DNA of 64,000 nt, taken from Pseudorasbora parva. Its lineage: Eukaryota; Chordata; Actinopteri; Cypriniformes; Gobionidae. The position numbers and the translations under genes were made by a program. Positions 33,953 to 42,700 of the stretch are shown one piece after another. The notes under the pieces were generated by a model. It was not told the DNA's origin and did no database searches. It saw nothing but the letters and a program-made list of their open reading frames with translations. Within the stretch, counting starts at the first letter, position 1. Each line of letters starts with the position of its first letter. Location of the stretch: contig NC_090188.1 of NCBI RefSeq assembly GCF_024679245.1, positions 41,125,992 to 41,189,991 on the forward strand. The letters run 5' to 3'.

Positions 33953-36193
33953 TGTGGGTGAGGTGAAAAAACTGAGGTGAAGACTCATGTGCGCAAGAAT
34001 TATAATTTATTATGACAAAATAAAACATAAACACAAAACAAAACCCACAAGGGGGAAAACCATAAACTAGAAAATACATAAACTGAAGACATACCAACAC
34101 AGGGAACCGGGAGACGGAGACAAAGACAAGACATACAACGATCCGACCCAGACTGACAAATACAAGGAGCTTATAAAGGGAAGAAATCAAAAGGGAATCA
34201 GGGAACACAGGTGGGGCCAATAAACACTAATCAGATAACAAGGGAGAGGGAACTGACACTGACTACGTTTACATGGACAACAATACTCCGATATTAATCT
34301 GATTAAGACAATACTCTGATTAAGATCGAGGCTACCATGTAGACAGCGATTTCTAATTACCTTAATCTGATTAAAGTCATAATCTAACTACACATAAATC
34401 GGATTAAGACATGTGGAGTATGCCTATTTTAGTCGCATTATCGGAGACATGTACACACCTTAATCTAACTATTAATGTCATGTCAGAGATTTCGCCGCAT
34501 TTTGTGACAGGGCACATAACGTTACGCACAACAGAGAAGTGCAGAGGGGAGGCTTTGTGGGTTCGAGCCTCTGCCCTTTTTGAAAATTAATCAAAAGTGC
34601 CCCTTTCAACAATCATCGATAATATTGTGGCCAATAAAACAGAATTGGAATTATAATTAATATAACAACGTGTGCAAAACAGTAACAAATGGCGGAAAAG
34701 TCGCGTTTATCTTTTATGTATCTGTCAGTCTGAAATGTCGTTGCCATTACGCGTTGCTATGGGCGTGTGTTTTACAAGGGGGTAATCTAGCGCTCGGAAA
34801 GCGTTCCACCCATAGGGGCGGCCATTGCTAACCAAGCCATCACCTGCTGTTAGCATCCCATTGACTCCCATTCATTTTTGAGTCACTTTGACAGTGAATA
34901 ACTTTACATCTGAGACATTTAAAGACTCCATTTGTCCATTGTTTATTTCTAAAGAAACACGACAATGTATAAAAGGCTCCATTACCTTGTATCTCACTAT
35001 CACCCCGCAGAAGCTGTTTTTGTAAAAATAGGCTAATGATTGCGTCATAACCAACGCGACCCTGTCGCACAGTTGAGAAATTACCGTATAGACCTGAGGA
35101 GACGCTCGCAGGCAATCTTTTACTGTCTATGAGACAGTCGGGGGGACGTGGAGACATGTCCTGGAGACTAGTCTGATAAAGTCAAGGGGGAAGAATGGGG
35201 AGAAGCCCATAGTGAGCCAAAAGCAACGGGAGAAAATATTTAAACAACGTGATTCAGATTTCGCTTTCCACATCTACTAGAAGACTCACAGCTGTCAGAC
35301 AGGAGGCTCACGTCACATCTACGTCCTCAAGCTCAGTCTGAGCCTGCGCAGTTCGCTCAGCCATCAGGAAGTGAGTGCCCCTAGGTTGACTTCATTCTTT
35401 CACCGTTGACGTCAATGGGAACGCTCCGTCCATTTCTTTTACTGTCTATGGTGTTTTACTTGACTGTTCATTGTGAACACTGCGTCCTCTCTCTATGTTT
35501 TTATTTTTGTTGTAATTATTTTGCTCATTGTAAAAGTAAAATACAATAAGTTTGTGTCTGTAATCGCAAACCAGATGGGTCATTCAGTGAACGCGCCTGT
35601 GGCTCGATGGCAGGAAAAACAATCCAAAGAGTCATGATTTTTAAACCTTTTTCATCATTAATCAAAGCTATTATTATAAATGTAGGCTGTCAATAAGGAG
35701 GAAAGAGGGGCAGTGTCTCTTCAAAAAAAAAACAGAAAGAGGCAATACATAATAGGCCTATTACAAAAATAAATCAACGTAAATGTAGATATAAAACATT
35801 ATAAAAACGCATGTTTTGTTATACTTCTTAATGTAAAGTAACACTGTCCAACAGCGACACCCGCAGGTGAACTTACAGCAGGTTTCCTGAGCCCATAAAA
35901 TTAACACACCTGCCAAAGTCACGCTATGATTGGATGTTGGAGAACATAGCGTGGCATTGGGGACGTAATGACGTGCCATAATCGATCTATGTTCTATCAC
36001 ATGTAAAACGGGAACATGAACGGAGGACTCTAAAAGCAACTCATGTAAACACCTTAATCAGAATATTGTCTTATTTAGAATAAGGTCAATAATTAGATTA
36101 CATGCTGTCCATGTGAACGTAGTCACTGACAGGAGCACAAGCTCGACAACACAAAACCCACATGTGCACACAAGACAGGACAGGCATGTGACA
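33953..36193 (-). mobile_element. Solo LTR of another retrotransposon, split by a TIR element
   Basis: Seen: 5-bp direct repeats CTTGC at 33948-33952 and 36194-36198 flank a sequence that on the minus strand starts TGTCACATGC and ends CACCCACA (TG...CA). Without the inserted 34262-36123 element and its 5-bp duplication it is 374 bp. On the minus strand it carries a TATA-like TTTATAAG (about 34170-34177) and then AATAAA (34006-34011), in the order expected for U3-R-U5. Its sequence differs from the nearby Gmr1-like LTR. No internal region remains, so it most likely arose by LTR-LTR recombination. Confidence 0.8.
34262..36123. mobile_element. 1.86-kb non-autonomous TIR element (ACTACGTTTACATGGAC ends)
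   Basis: The left end ACTACGTTTACATGGACA and the right end TGTCCATGTGAACGTAGT are imperfect inverted repeats that continue for about 70 bp (TGATTAAGACAATA-type sequence inside). CACTG repeats at 34257-34261 and 36124-36128 are the probable target duplication. No transposase is visible. The interior at about 34780-35450 looks like a further unrelated repeat (it ends near TACTGTCTATGG). Superfamily not determined. Confidence 0.75.
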
Positions 36194-36230
36194 CTTGCAT
36201 TTCTATCTTTTGCAGAACACAGCAGAAGAT

Positions 36231-36605
36231 TGTGGCAAGGGGGGCGTGGTTCAGCGAGGTCTGCAGCGGGAGAGAGAGCCGCGGGACAAGCGGTAAGTGA
36301 GTGGATTGGAAGCAGATTAATAACACCTGTCTCTTGTTCTAGTAATGAGCGCGGAGAGGGAATAAAACCTCGGTGGAACCGGAGATCAAGGAGAGAGAGA
36401 TCGGACGGTTGATACGAGCGCACAGAGACTGAGTTACCGGAAGCCGGAAGTGCCGACCCGGAAGTAATCGAGCGTCTATGAGAATCCACACCGCAGTGTG
36501 TGTTGTGAAGTTTATTACAAGTTTTGAGTTATAAATAAAGAAAGTATCAACCGTCCAGCCGACCCCCGTGTCCTCTTCCTTCCTTCCATTATCGAACTTA
36601 CTACA
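36231..36605 (+). repeat. 5' LTR of the Gmr1-like element
   Basis: 375 bp, starting TGTGGCAAGG and ending ACTTACTACA, so the ends are the usual TG...CA. An AATAAA lies at 36534-36539, about 65 bp before the LTR end, and is the likely poly(A) signal; the surrounding TTATAAATAAAG is also TATA-like. A second AATAAA is at 36361-36366. The tail is TCC/TTCC-rich, with two TTCC units where the 3' LTR has three. The boundary is fixed by the AAGAT target duplication on the left and by the primer-binding site on the right. Confidence 0.93.
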
Positions 36606-36606
36606 G

Positions 36607-36624
36607 TGGTGCCGAAACCCGGGA
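36607..36624 (+). promoter_or_regulatory. Primer-binding site, tRNA-Phe type
   Basis: The 18 bases TGGTGCCGAAACCCGGGA begin one base after the 5' LTR. They are the exact complement of the 3' end of vertebrate tRNA-Phe including CCA (remembered sequence TCCCGGGTTTCGGCACCA). Reverse transcription would start here. Only 24 bp separate the site from the gag-pol ATG, an unusually short leader. Confidence 0.85.
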
Positions 36625-36648
36625 AGGAAGTAGGACCGCGCCGCCGCC

Positions 36649-39600
36649 ATGACAACACCAACGCCCTCCGCCACGCCGTTTGCGGACATCATCACCGCTC
36701 TCGCGGCCCTCCACCAGGAACAACACCAGTCCATGCTGGACCTGCGGGCGGACCAGGAGCGCCGTTTCGAGGCCATCGTCCGCGGCCAGCAAGAGGACCG
36801 CGAGAGGTTCCGGAGCTGGACAGCCCGGGAGGTTTGCACCGAAGCCGCCGGGCTCGCCAGCGCACCGGTCCACGTGCCCCTACATAAGATGGGGCCACAG
36901 GACGATCCCGAGGCCTTCATCGAACTGTTCCAGAAGGCAGCGGAGGCCTGCGGGTGGCCCCGGGCACAGTGGCCGGTGCGCCTCATACCACTACTCACGG
37001 GAGAAGCCCAGGCGGCCGCTCAACAACTGCCGGTGGCGAACCTCCTGGATTATGAAGACCTAAAGAGGGCCATCATCCAGCGGGTCGGCCGGACCCCCGA
37101 GCAGCATCGACAGCGGTTCCGCTCGCTGGCGTGGGGTGAGGCCGGTCGGCCCTTCGCGATGGCCCAACAGCTCCGGGACGAGTGCCGCAAATGGCTATTG
37201 GCCGGTGGAAGCGACGTGGACCACATCGTCGATCTGGTGGTACTGGAGCAGTTCATCGCTCGGCTCCCCAGGAAGACCGCCGAGTGGGTCCAGTGCCACC
37301 GGCCCACGTCGCTGACGACGGCCATCAACCTGGCGGAGGACCATCTGGTGGCGTGCCCGGGGGTCGGCGAGCCCCTACTAACTTCTCCCTCTCTCTCTCC
37401 CCCCTCTGTCTCTCCTTCTCGCCCTGTCCCTCTCCCTAGGTCCCGCCCTCCAGGGCCCTCTCGTATTCCCCCCAGAGGTCGGGGTGGAATGGGCCCAGGG
37501 CAATACGGGAGTTCGAGGGCCCCGCCCAGGGGGGCGGGGCTACTGGGGTCGGGCGGGGATAACGGTTCCGGTTCCACCCCCCCTCCGCGCTCATTTTCCA
37601 ATCCACTCCCCGCCGCAGGGGCGGCGGGCAGGCCTGGGCTGGCCTGCTGGCGGTGCGGCGACCCGGACCATTTTGTGGACCGATGTCCGATGATGGACGT
37701 CGGGACAATGATCCGGGTCCCGGACTTCCAGCGGACCACCCCTGATCAAGCAGGAGAGTACCAAATTCCTGTGAGTATCAAGGGGGGTACATATCAGGCC
37801 TTGGTGGATTCCGGCTGTAACCAAACCTCGATCCATCAAAGCCTGATGCAACCGGGGGCATTGGATACAAGCCGCATGGTTAAGGTGCGGTGTGTGCACG
37901 GGGATGTGGTGGAATATCCGGTTGTCCCAGTCACGATACAGTTTAGGGGAGAAAATCATAGTGTTGAGGTGGCGGTTAGTCCCCACCTCCGGCATCCGCT
38001 AATTCTGGGGACAAATTGGCCCGCCTTTCCGGCATTATTGGGGTCGTTATGCGCGGATGCCGCTTGGGAGAACAAGGCTAGGAACGGGGCGATGCGAGTG
38101 CAGGTTGGCGAGACTGATGCGGGGCCCTCGGGAACCGCTTCAGAGGAAACGAGCGGGGTCGAGAGACTGATTCTCTCGGACCGCGATGACTTCCCTCTGG
38201 AGCAGTCCCAAGATGAGACTCTAAAACATGCTTTCCAACAGGTCCGCACTATCGACGGTCAGTCCCTTCAACCCGCCTTGCCCGTCACGTATCCTTATTT
38301 TGCCATAATTAAGGATAGGTTGTATCGAGTGACCCAAGACGCTCAGACAAAAGTGGATACAACCCAGTTGTTAGTACCAAAGAGCCGCCGGGAAATGCTT
38401 TTCCAGGCGGCTCACTCTAACCCAATGGCGGGCCACCTGGGACAGGCGGCCACGCTGAATCGTTTAATGACCCGATTTTTTTGGCCAGGCATTCACGACA
38501 ATGTGCGCAGGTGGTGCGCGTCTTGTCCTGAATGTCAGTTGGTGAATCCCCTGGCCTCCCCAAAAGCGCCATTGCGCCCCCTTCCATTAATGCAGGTCCC
38601 CTTCGAGAGAATTGCGATGGACCTCATCGGGCCATTAGAGCGATCCGCACGCGGACATCGTTTTGCGCTAGTTATCGTGGACTACGCAACACGATATCCG
38701 GAAGCAGTGGCTCTCCGCAACATCTCGGCGAAGAGTGTTGCGGACGCACTGTTTCGTTTAATCTCCCGAGTGGGGATTCCGAAGGAAATCCTCACTGATC
38801 AAGGCACGGCGTTTATGTCACGCACGTTAAGCGAATTATACGGGTTATTGGGCATCAAATCGATTCGGACAAGCGTCTATCACCCACAAACCGACGGCTT
38901 GGTCGAACGATTTAATCGCACTCTTAAATCCATGATCCGTAAATTCGTACAGGAAGACGCCAAAAATTGGGATCGGTGGTTAGAACCCCTCTTATTCGCT
39001 GTGCGAGAGGTCCCGCAAGCCTCCACGGGGTTTTCCCCCTTTGAGCTTCTCTACGGACGACAGCCCCGTGGGGTGCTGGACGTCCTACGAGAAACTTGGG
39101 AGGAGGGGCCTTCTTTGGCCAAAAACGAAATTCAATATGTGCTGGACTTGCGAACAAAACTCCACACCTTGGGGCGGCTATCTAGGGAGAATTTGTTGCA
39201 AGCCCAGGACCGCCAAAGCCGGTCGTATAACAGGGGTACGAGACTACGCAAATTCACACCGGGAGAGAAAGTGCTTGTATTACTCCCGACATCGAGCTCT
39301 AAATTAATGTCGAAATGGCAGGGGCCGTTTGAGGTCGCTCGACAGGTTGGAGATCTCGATTATGAAGTGATACGGTCCGATAGGAACGGAGCACGACAAA
39401 TTTATCACCTCAATCTCCTGAAGAAATGGAATGAGGTCGAATCAGTGTTGTTGGCGACGGTGATCGGGGGAGAGGATGATCTCGGGCCAGAGGCGAGCAT
39501 CAAAGCACAATCGGTCGCACTGGCCCCTGGGGGAGATCACCTCTCACCGTCCCAACTCACTGATCTTTCAAAACTACAGGCGGAATTCGCCGACGTGTTC

Positions 39601-40953
39601 TCGCCACTACCGGGCCGTACCGACTTAATTCAGCACCATATCGAGACCGAGCCGGGCGTGGTAGTTCGCAGCCGGCCGTATCGTTTACCTGAACACAAAA
39701 AAAAAGTAGTTCAGGAAGAATTAGGGGCAATGCTCGATATGGGAGTAATAGAGGAGTCCAACAGTGACTGGGCGAGCCCGATCGTTTTGGTCCCTAAAAC
39801 CGACGGCTCGGTCAGGTTCTGTGTGGACTACCGCAAGGTGAACGCAGTGTCGAAATTCGACGCGTATCCAATGCCGCGGGTTGACGAGTTGCTTGATCGG
39901 CTGGGCACGGCTCGATTTTATTCGACATTGGACTTAACAAAGGGCTATTGGCAGATCCCCTTGTCTCCATTGTCCAAAGAAAAAACAGCCTTCACCACGC
40001 CGTTCGGATTGCACCAATTCGTCACGCTTCCCTTCGGTTTGTTCGGGGCACCCGCTACCTTTCAGCGCCTCATGGACAGGATTTTGCGTCCCCATGCCGC
40101 ATATGCTGCTGCCTACCTGGACGACATCGTGATTTACAGTCACGATTGGCAGCGGCATATGCAGCATGTCCGGGCGGTCTTGAGGTCGTTGAGGGGAGCG
40201 GGGCTCACGGCCAACCCGAAGAAGTGTGCAATTGGGCGGGTGGAGGTAAGGTATCTGGGCTTCCACTTGGGTCATGGACAGGTGCGTCCCCAAATTGATA
40301 AGACCGCCGCAATTGCGACCTGCCCGAGGCCCAAGACCAAAAAGGAGGTAAGGCAGTTCTTGGGGCTGGCGGGATATTATAGACGGTTTATACCAAATTA
40401 TTCGGACCTCACCAGCCCCCTGACTGACCTTACTAAAAAGGGGCTACCAGATACGGTCCAATGGACGGAGCCGTGCCAGCAGGCCTTCACCCGAGTTAAG
40501 GCTGCTCTATGTGGCGGGCCGCTTTTACACTCCCCTGACTTTTCTCTCCCTTTTCTGTTGCAGACTGACGCGTCGGACAGGGGGCTGGGCGCAGTCCTGG
40601 CCCAGGAGGTGGAGGGGGGAGAGCGGCCGGTGCTGTACATTAGCCGTAAGCTCTCGAAGAGAGAGGCTAAGTACAGCACCATCGAAAAGGAGTGCCTTGC
40701 CATCAGGTGGGCCGTTCTCACCCTCCGCTACTACCTTCTGGGGCGGGAGTTCACCCTCTGTTCGGACCACGCTCCTCTCCAATGGCTCCACCGCATGAAG
40801 GATACCAACGCGCGGATCACCCGTTGGTATCTAGCTCTTCAGCCTTTTAAGTTCCAGGTGGTCCACAGGCCGGGTGCTCAGATGGCTGTGGCCGATTTCC
40901 TCTCCAGAAATGGGGGGGGGGGGGGCTGCAGGCCGGACGGCTCCCCGGCCTGA
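36649..40953 (+). CDS. Gag-pol polyprotein, order CA-NC-PR-INT-RT-RH
   Basis: 1434 residues. The ATG sits in a strong context (GCCGCC before it). In order: an N-terminal charged helix (about 15-60); capsid (75-235), whose second half (about 149-233, from TPEQHRQRF to AINLAEDHL) resembles the SCAN domain; proline-rich linker; zinc knuckle CX2CX4HX4C (C333, C336, H341, C346); aspartic protease with DSG at 387-389 and ILGTNW further on; integrase with HHCC zinc region (H589, H596, C626, C629), catalytic D658, D717, E753 (DX35E) and a GPY/F-type end (KWQGPFEV to YHLNLLKKW); reverse transcriptase with YLDD at 1156-1159; RNase H starting at D1307, with later E, D and D motifs. No chromodomain is obvious. 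Integrase before RT is the Gmr1 order. Gag, protease and pol are in one frame, so no frameshift is needed for pol. A run of 14 G at 40912-40925 encodes the glycine stretch near the C-terminus. Confidence 0.95.
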   Translation: MTTPTPSATPFADIITALAALHQEQHQSMLDLRADQERRFEAIVRGQQEDRERFRSWTAREVCTEAAGLASAPVHVPLHKMGPQDDPEAFIELFQKAAEACGWPRAQWPVRLIPLLTGEAQAAAQQLPVANLLDYEDLKRAIIQRVGRTPEQHRQRFRSLAWGEAGRPFAMAQQLRDECRKWLLAGGSDVDHIVDLVVLEQFIARLPRKTAEWVQCHRPTSLTTAINLAEDHLVACPGVGEPLLTSPSLSPPSVSPSRPVPLPRSRPPGPSRIPPRGRGGMGPGQYGSSRAPPRGAGLLGSGGDNGSGSTPPPRSFSNPLPAAGAAGRPGLACWRCGDPDHFVDRCPMMDVGTMIRVPDFQRTTPDQAGEYQIPVSIKGGTYQALVDSGCNQTSIHQSLMQPGALDTSRMVKVRCVHGDVVEYPVVPVTIQFRGENHSVEVAVSPHLRHPLILGTNWPAFPALLGSLCADAAWENKARNGAMRVQVGETDAGPSGTASEETSGVERLILSDRDDFPLEQSQDETLKHAFQQVRTIDGQSLQPALPVTYPYFAIIKDRLYRVTQDAQTKVDTTQLLVPKSRREMLFQAAHSNPMAGHLGQAATLNRLMTRFFWPGIHDNVRRWCASCPECQLVNPLASPKAPLRPLPLMQVPFERIAMDLIGPLERSARGHRFALVIVDYATRYPEAVALRNISAKSVADALFRLISRVGIPKEILTDQGTAFMSRTLSELYGLLGIKSIRTSVYHPQTDGLVERFNRTLKSMIRKFVQEDAKNWDRWLEPLLFAVREVPQASTGFSPFELLYGRQPRGVLDVLRETWEEGPSLAKNEIQYVLDLRTKLHTLGRLSRENLLQAQDRQSRSYNRGTRLRKFTPGEKVLVLLPTSSSKLMSKWQGPFEVARQVGDLDYEVIRSDRNGARQIYHLNLLKKWNEVESVLLATVIGGEDDLGPEASIKAQSVALAPGGDHLSPSQLTDLSKLQAEFADVFSPLPGRTDLIQHHIETEPGVVVRSRPYRLPEHKKKVVQEELGAMLDMGVIEESNSDWASPIVLVPKTDGSVRFCVDYRKVNAVSKFDAYPMPRVDELLDRLGTARFYSTLDLTKGYWQIPLSPLSKEKTAFTTPFGLHQFVTLPFGLFGAPATFQRLMDRILRPHAAYAAAYLDDIVIYSHDWQRHMQHVRAVLRSLRGAGLTANPKKCAIGRVEVRYLGFHLGHGQVRPQIDKTAAIATCPRPKTKKEVRQFLGLAGYYRRFIPNYSDLTSPLTDLTKKGLPDTVQWTEPCQQAFTRVKAALCGGPLLHSPDFSLPFLLQTDASDRGLGAVLAQEVEGGERPVLYISRKLSKREAKYSTIEKECLAIRWAVLTLRYYLLGREFTLCSDHAPLQWLHRMKDTNARITRWYLALQPFKFQVVHRPGAQMAVADFLSRNGGGGGCRPDGSPA

Positions 40954-40960
40954 GTCGGGC

Positions 40961-40970
40961 GGTGGGGGTA
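40961..40970 (+). promoter_or_regulatory. Polypurine-tract-like sequence before the 3' LTR
   Basis: GGTGGGGGTA lies directly before the 3' LTR, where the plus-strand primer is expected. It is short and broken by a T, and the longer G run at 40912-40925 lies upstream within the ORF. Position is the main argument. Confidence 0.45.
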
Positions 40971-41349
40971 TGTGGCAAGGGGGGCGTGGTTCAGCGAGGT
41001 CTGCAGCGGGAGAGAGAGCCGCGGGACAAGCGGTAAGTGAGTGGATTGGAAGCAGATTAATAACACCTGTCTCTTGTTCTAGTAATGAGCGCGGAGAGGG
41101 AATAAAACCTCGGTGGAACCGGAGATCAAGGAGAGAGAGATCGGACGGTTGATACGAGCGCACAGAGACTGAGTTACCGGAAGCCGGAAGTGCCGACCCG
41201 GAAGTAATCGAGCGTCTATGAGAATCCACACCGCAGTGTGTGTTGTGAAGTTTATTACAAGTTTTGAGTTATAAATAAAGAAAGTATCAACCGTCCAGCC
41301 GACCCCCGTGTCCTCTTCCTTCCTTCCTTCCATTATCGAACTTACTACA
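40971..41349 (+). repeat. 3' LTR of the Gmr1-like element
   Basis: 379 bp. By eye it matches the 5' LTR base for base except for one extra TTCC unit in the TTCC run near its end. Poly(A) signal AATAAA at 41274-41279. It is followed by AAGAT, the second copy of the target duplication. Confidence 0.93.
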
Positions 41350-41354
41350 AAGAT

Positions 41355-42700
41355 ATACTATATTGCCAACAGTTTTGGGACGTCTGCCTTTACATCCACA
41401 TGAAATAATGACATCCCATTCTTAATCTGTATGATTTAAAGGGGTACTTCAGCGCTGGGAAGATGAATCTGCATTTAAACTGGGTCATCAATGCAGTAGA
41501 AATGTGAAATAATTTTTGAATTTGGTGTCTTCTAGACTGAGAAAAGACAGAAAATGTATTTTTGTCCCATGGGGATGAAAGACTACAATTCCCATAATGC
41601 TTCGCTGCCCTGTGAGGCCATTCCCAACACCACTAACTTCATTACTGTGACTGAGTTTGAGAAGACACTACAATTAAAAACTGAACGCGTCTGTTCAATA
41701 TAATGAGTGAGTCACCGCGCGAGTGTCACAGCCCTGAGCACTAACTGCAGGAGTGATGAGAGCTGAGGTAATCGCGACTACATTCGCGGCATACATTCAC
41801 AACGCGAGTTCAGTCTGGCACGTGTTTCAGTTCATGCCTTTGCAAGCTTAACTTTCATAGAAATTCATTTGAGAAGTTAAAAGACTTACATTGCTCACCA
41901 TAGCTCCGTTTAAATGATCCTGTCTGCAAGCTGAGCTCTCCCTGCCAGCTGAGTGTAATCTTCCCATCCCCCATGCGCAGATTCAAAACATGTGGAAATG
42001 GCTCCCTCTGCTGGCTGTAGTCTTTAGCCTCTGGGCAAACATTCCTCCTATGATGCAAAAATCGTCATTTTGCATCATAGGAGGAATTTTTCCAGAAATA
42101 AAATGCATAAATCTCTTGTCTCAGGGAGATATGAGGGGGGAAAGCACAATAATTTGAATATTCTCCAGGGTTTCTACTGATACAAAGCCATATGCTAATC
42201 GCTGAAGTAACCCTTTAATATGGACTGCTTCAGTACAGCTTCAGCTCTTCTGGGAAGGCTTCCTCAAGGTTTAGGAGTGTGTTTATGGGGATTTTTGCCC
42301 ATTCTTCTAGAAGCTCATTTGTGAGGTCAGGCACTGATGTTGGACGAGAAGGCCTGGCTCCCAGTCTCCGCTCTAATTCATCCCAAAGCTGTTCTATCGG
42401 GTTGAGCTCAGGACTCTGTGCAGGCCAGTCAAGTTCCTCCACACCAAACTCCTCATCCATGTCTTTATGGACCGACGCTTTGTGCACTGGAGCGCAGTCA
42501 TGTTGGGACAGGAAGGGGCCTTCCCCAAAAAGTTGGGAGCATGAAATTGTCCAAAATGTCTTGGGACTAAGGGGCCAAGCCCAACCCATAATCCTAAAAA
42601 AACAACCCACGCCATAATCCTCCCTCCACCAAACTTTACACTTAGCACAATGCAGTCAGGCAAGTACAGTTCCAGACAGACATGACATGACTGTGGTGAC
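41355..42700 (-). pseudogene. Tc1-type transposon fossil, transposase C-terminal part on minus strand
   Basis: The left end TACTATATTGCCAACAG resembles a fish Tc1 terminus (remembered CACTATATTGCCAAAAG). The minus-strand reading 42610-42230 encodes the C-terminal part of a Tc1 transposase: QHDCAPVHKAS around the second catalytic Asp, then DWPAQSPELNPIEQLWDELE with the third acidic residue (DD34E type), ending at EELKLY. The N-terminal part, including the HTH and first Asp, is missing, and the right terminal repeat was not found. The element is split by a TTAA-flanked insertion at 41436-42218. Not functional. Confidence 0.85.
41436..42218. mobile_element. TTAA-flanked non-autonomous element, complete copy
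   Basis: It begins TTAAAGGGGTACTTCAGCG and ends CGCTGAAGTAACCCTTTAA, giving inverted ends within a TTAA duplication inside the Tc1 fossil. 783 bp including both TTAA sites, with no coding capacity. TTAA targets are typical of piggyBac- and Kolobok-type elements; which applies cannot be told here. A second, 3'-truncated copy is at 7922-8526. An internal inverted repeat CCTCCTATGATGCAAAA / TTTTGCATCATAGGAGG lies at about 42045-42085. Confidence 0.85.

Larger units (their letters stand above)
36231..41349 (+). mobile_element. Complete Gmr1-like Ty3/gypsy LTR retrotransposon
   Basis: Seen: two direct LTRs (36231-36605, 375 bp; 40971-41349, 379 bp) beginning TGTGGC and ending TACTACA, flanked by the 5-bp direct repeat AAGAT at 36226-36230 and 41350-41354. 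A primer-binding site follows the 5' LTR after one base. A single ORF fills the interior, and its stop codon is 17 bp before the 3' LTR. The LTRs look identical except for one extra TTCC in the 3' copy, so the insertion is young. Known: integrase upstream of RT in a gypsy-type protein is the Gmr1 arrangement. Inference: the copy could still be autonomous, since no stop or frameshift is visible. No env-like ORF is present. The element is GC- and CpG-rich compared with its AT-rich surroundings. Confidence 0.93.

Noticed and set aside
36058..36489. 143-codon minus-strand ORF
   Set aside because: It spans the solo-LTR end and the 5' LTR; the LTR part recurs at 40831-41229, showing it is an LTR shadow.
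36339..36998. 219-codon minus-strand ORF
   Set aside because: It runs antisense over the 5' LTR and the start of gag; a similar frame appears at the 3' LTR. Shadow of the GC-rich element.
37000..37400. Host SCAN zinc-finger gene
   Set aside because: The SCAN-like part is in frame with zinc knuckle, protease, integrase and RT between two LTRs, so it is the retrotransposon's capsid.
37050..37739. 229-codon antisense ORF in gag
   Set aside because: Opposite strand of an intact ORF with clear domains; arises from GC-rich codons.
40953..40970. Envelope gene after pol
   Set aside because: Only 17 bp separate the pol stop from the 3' LTR.
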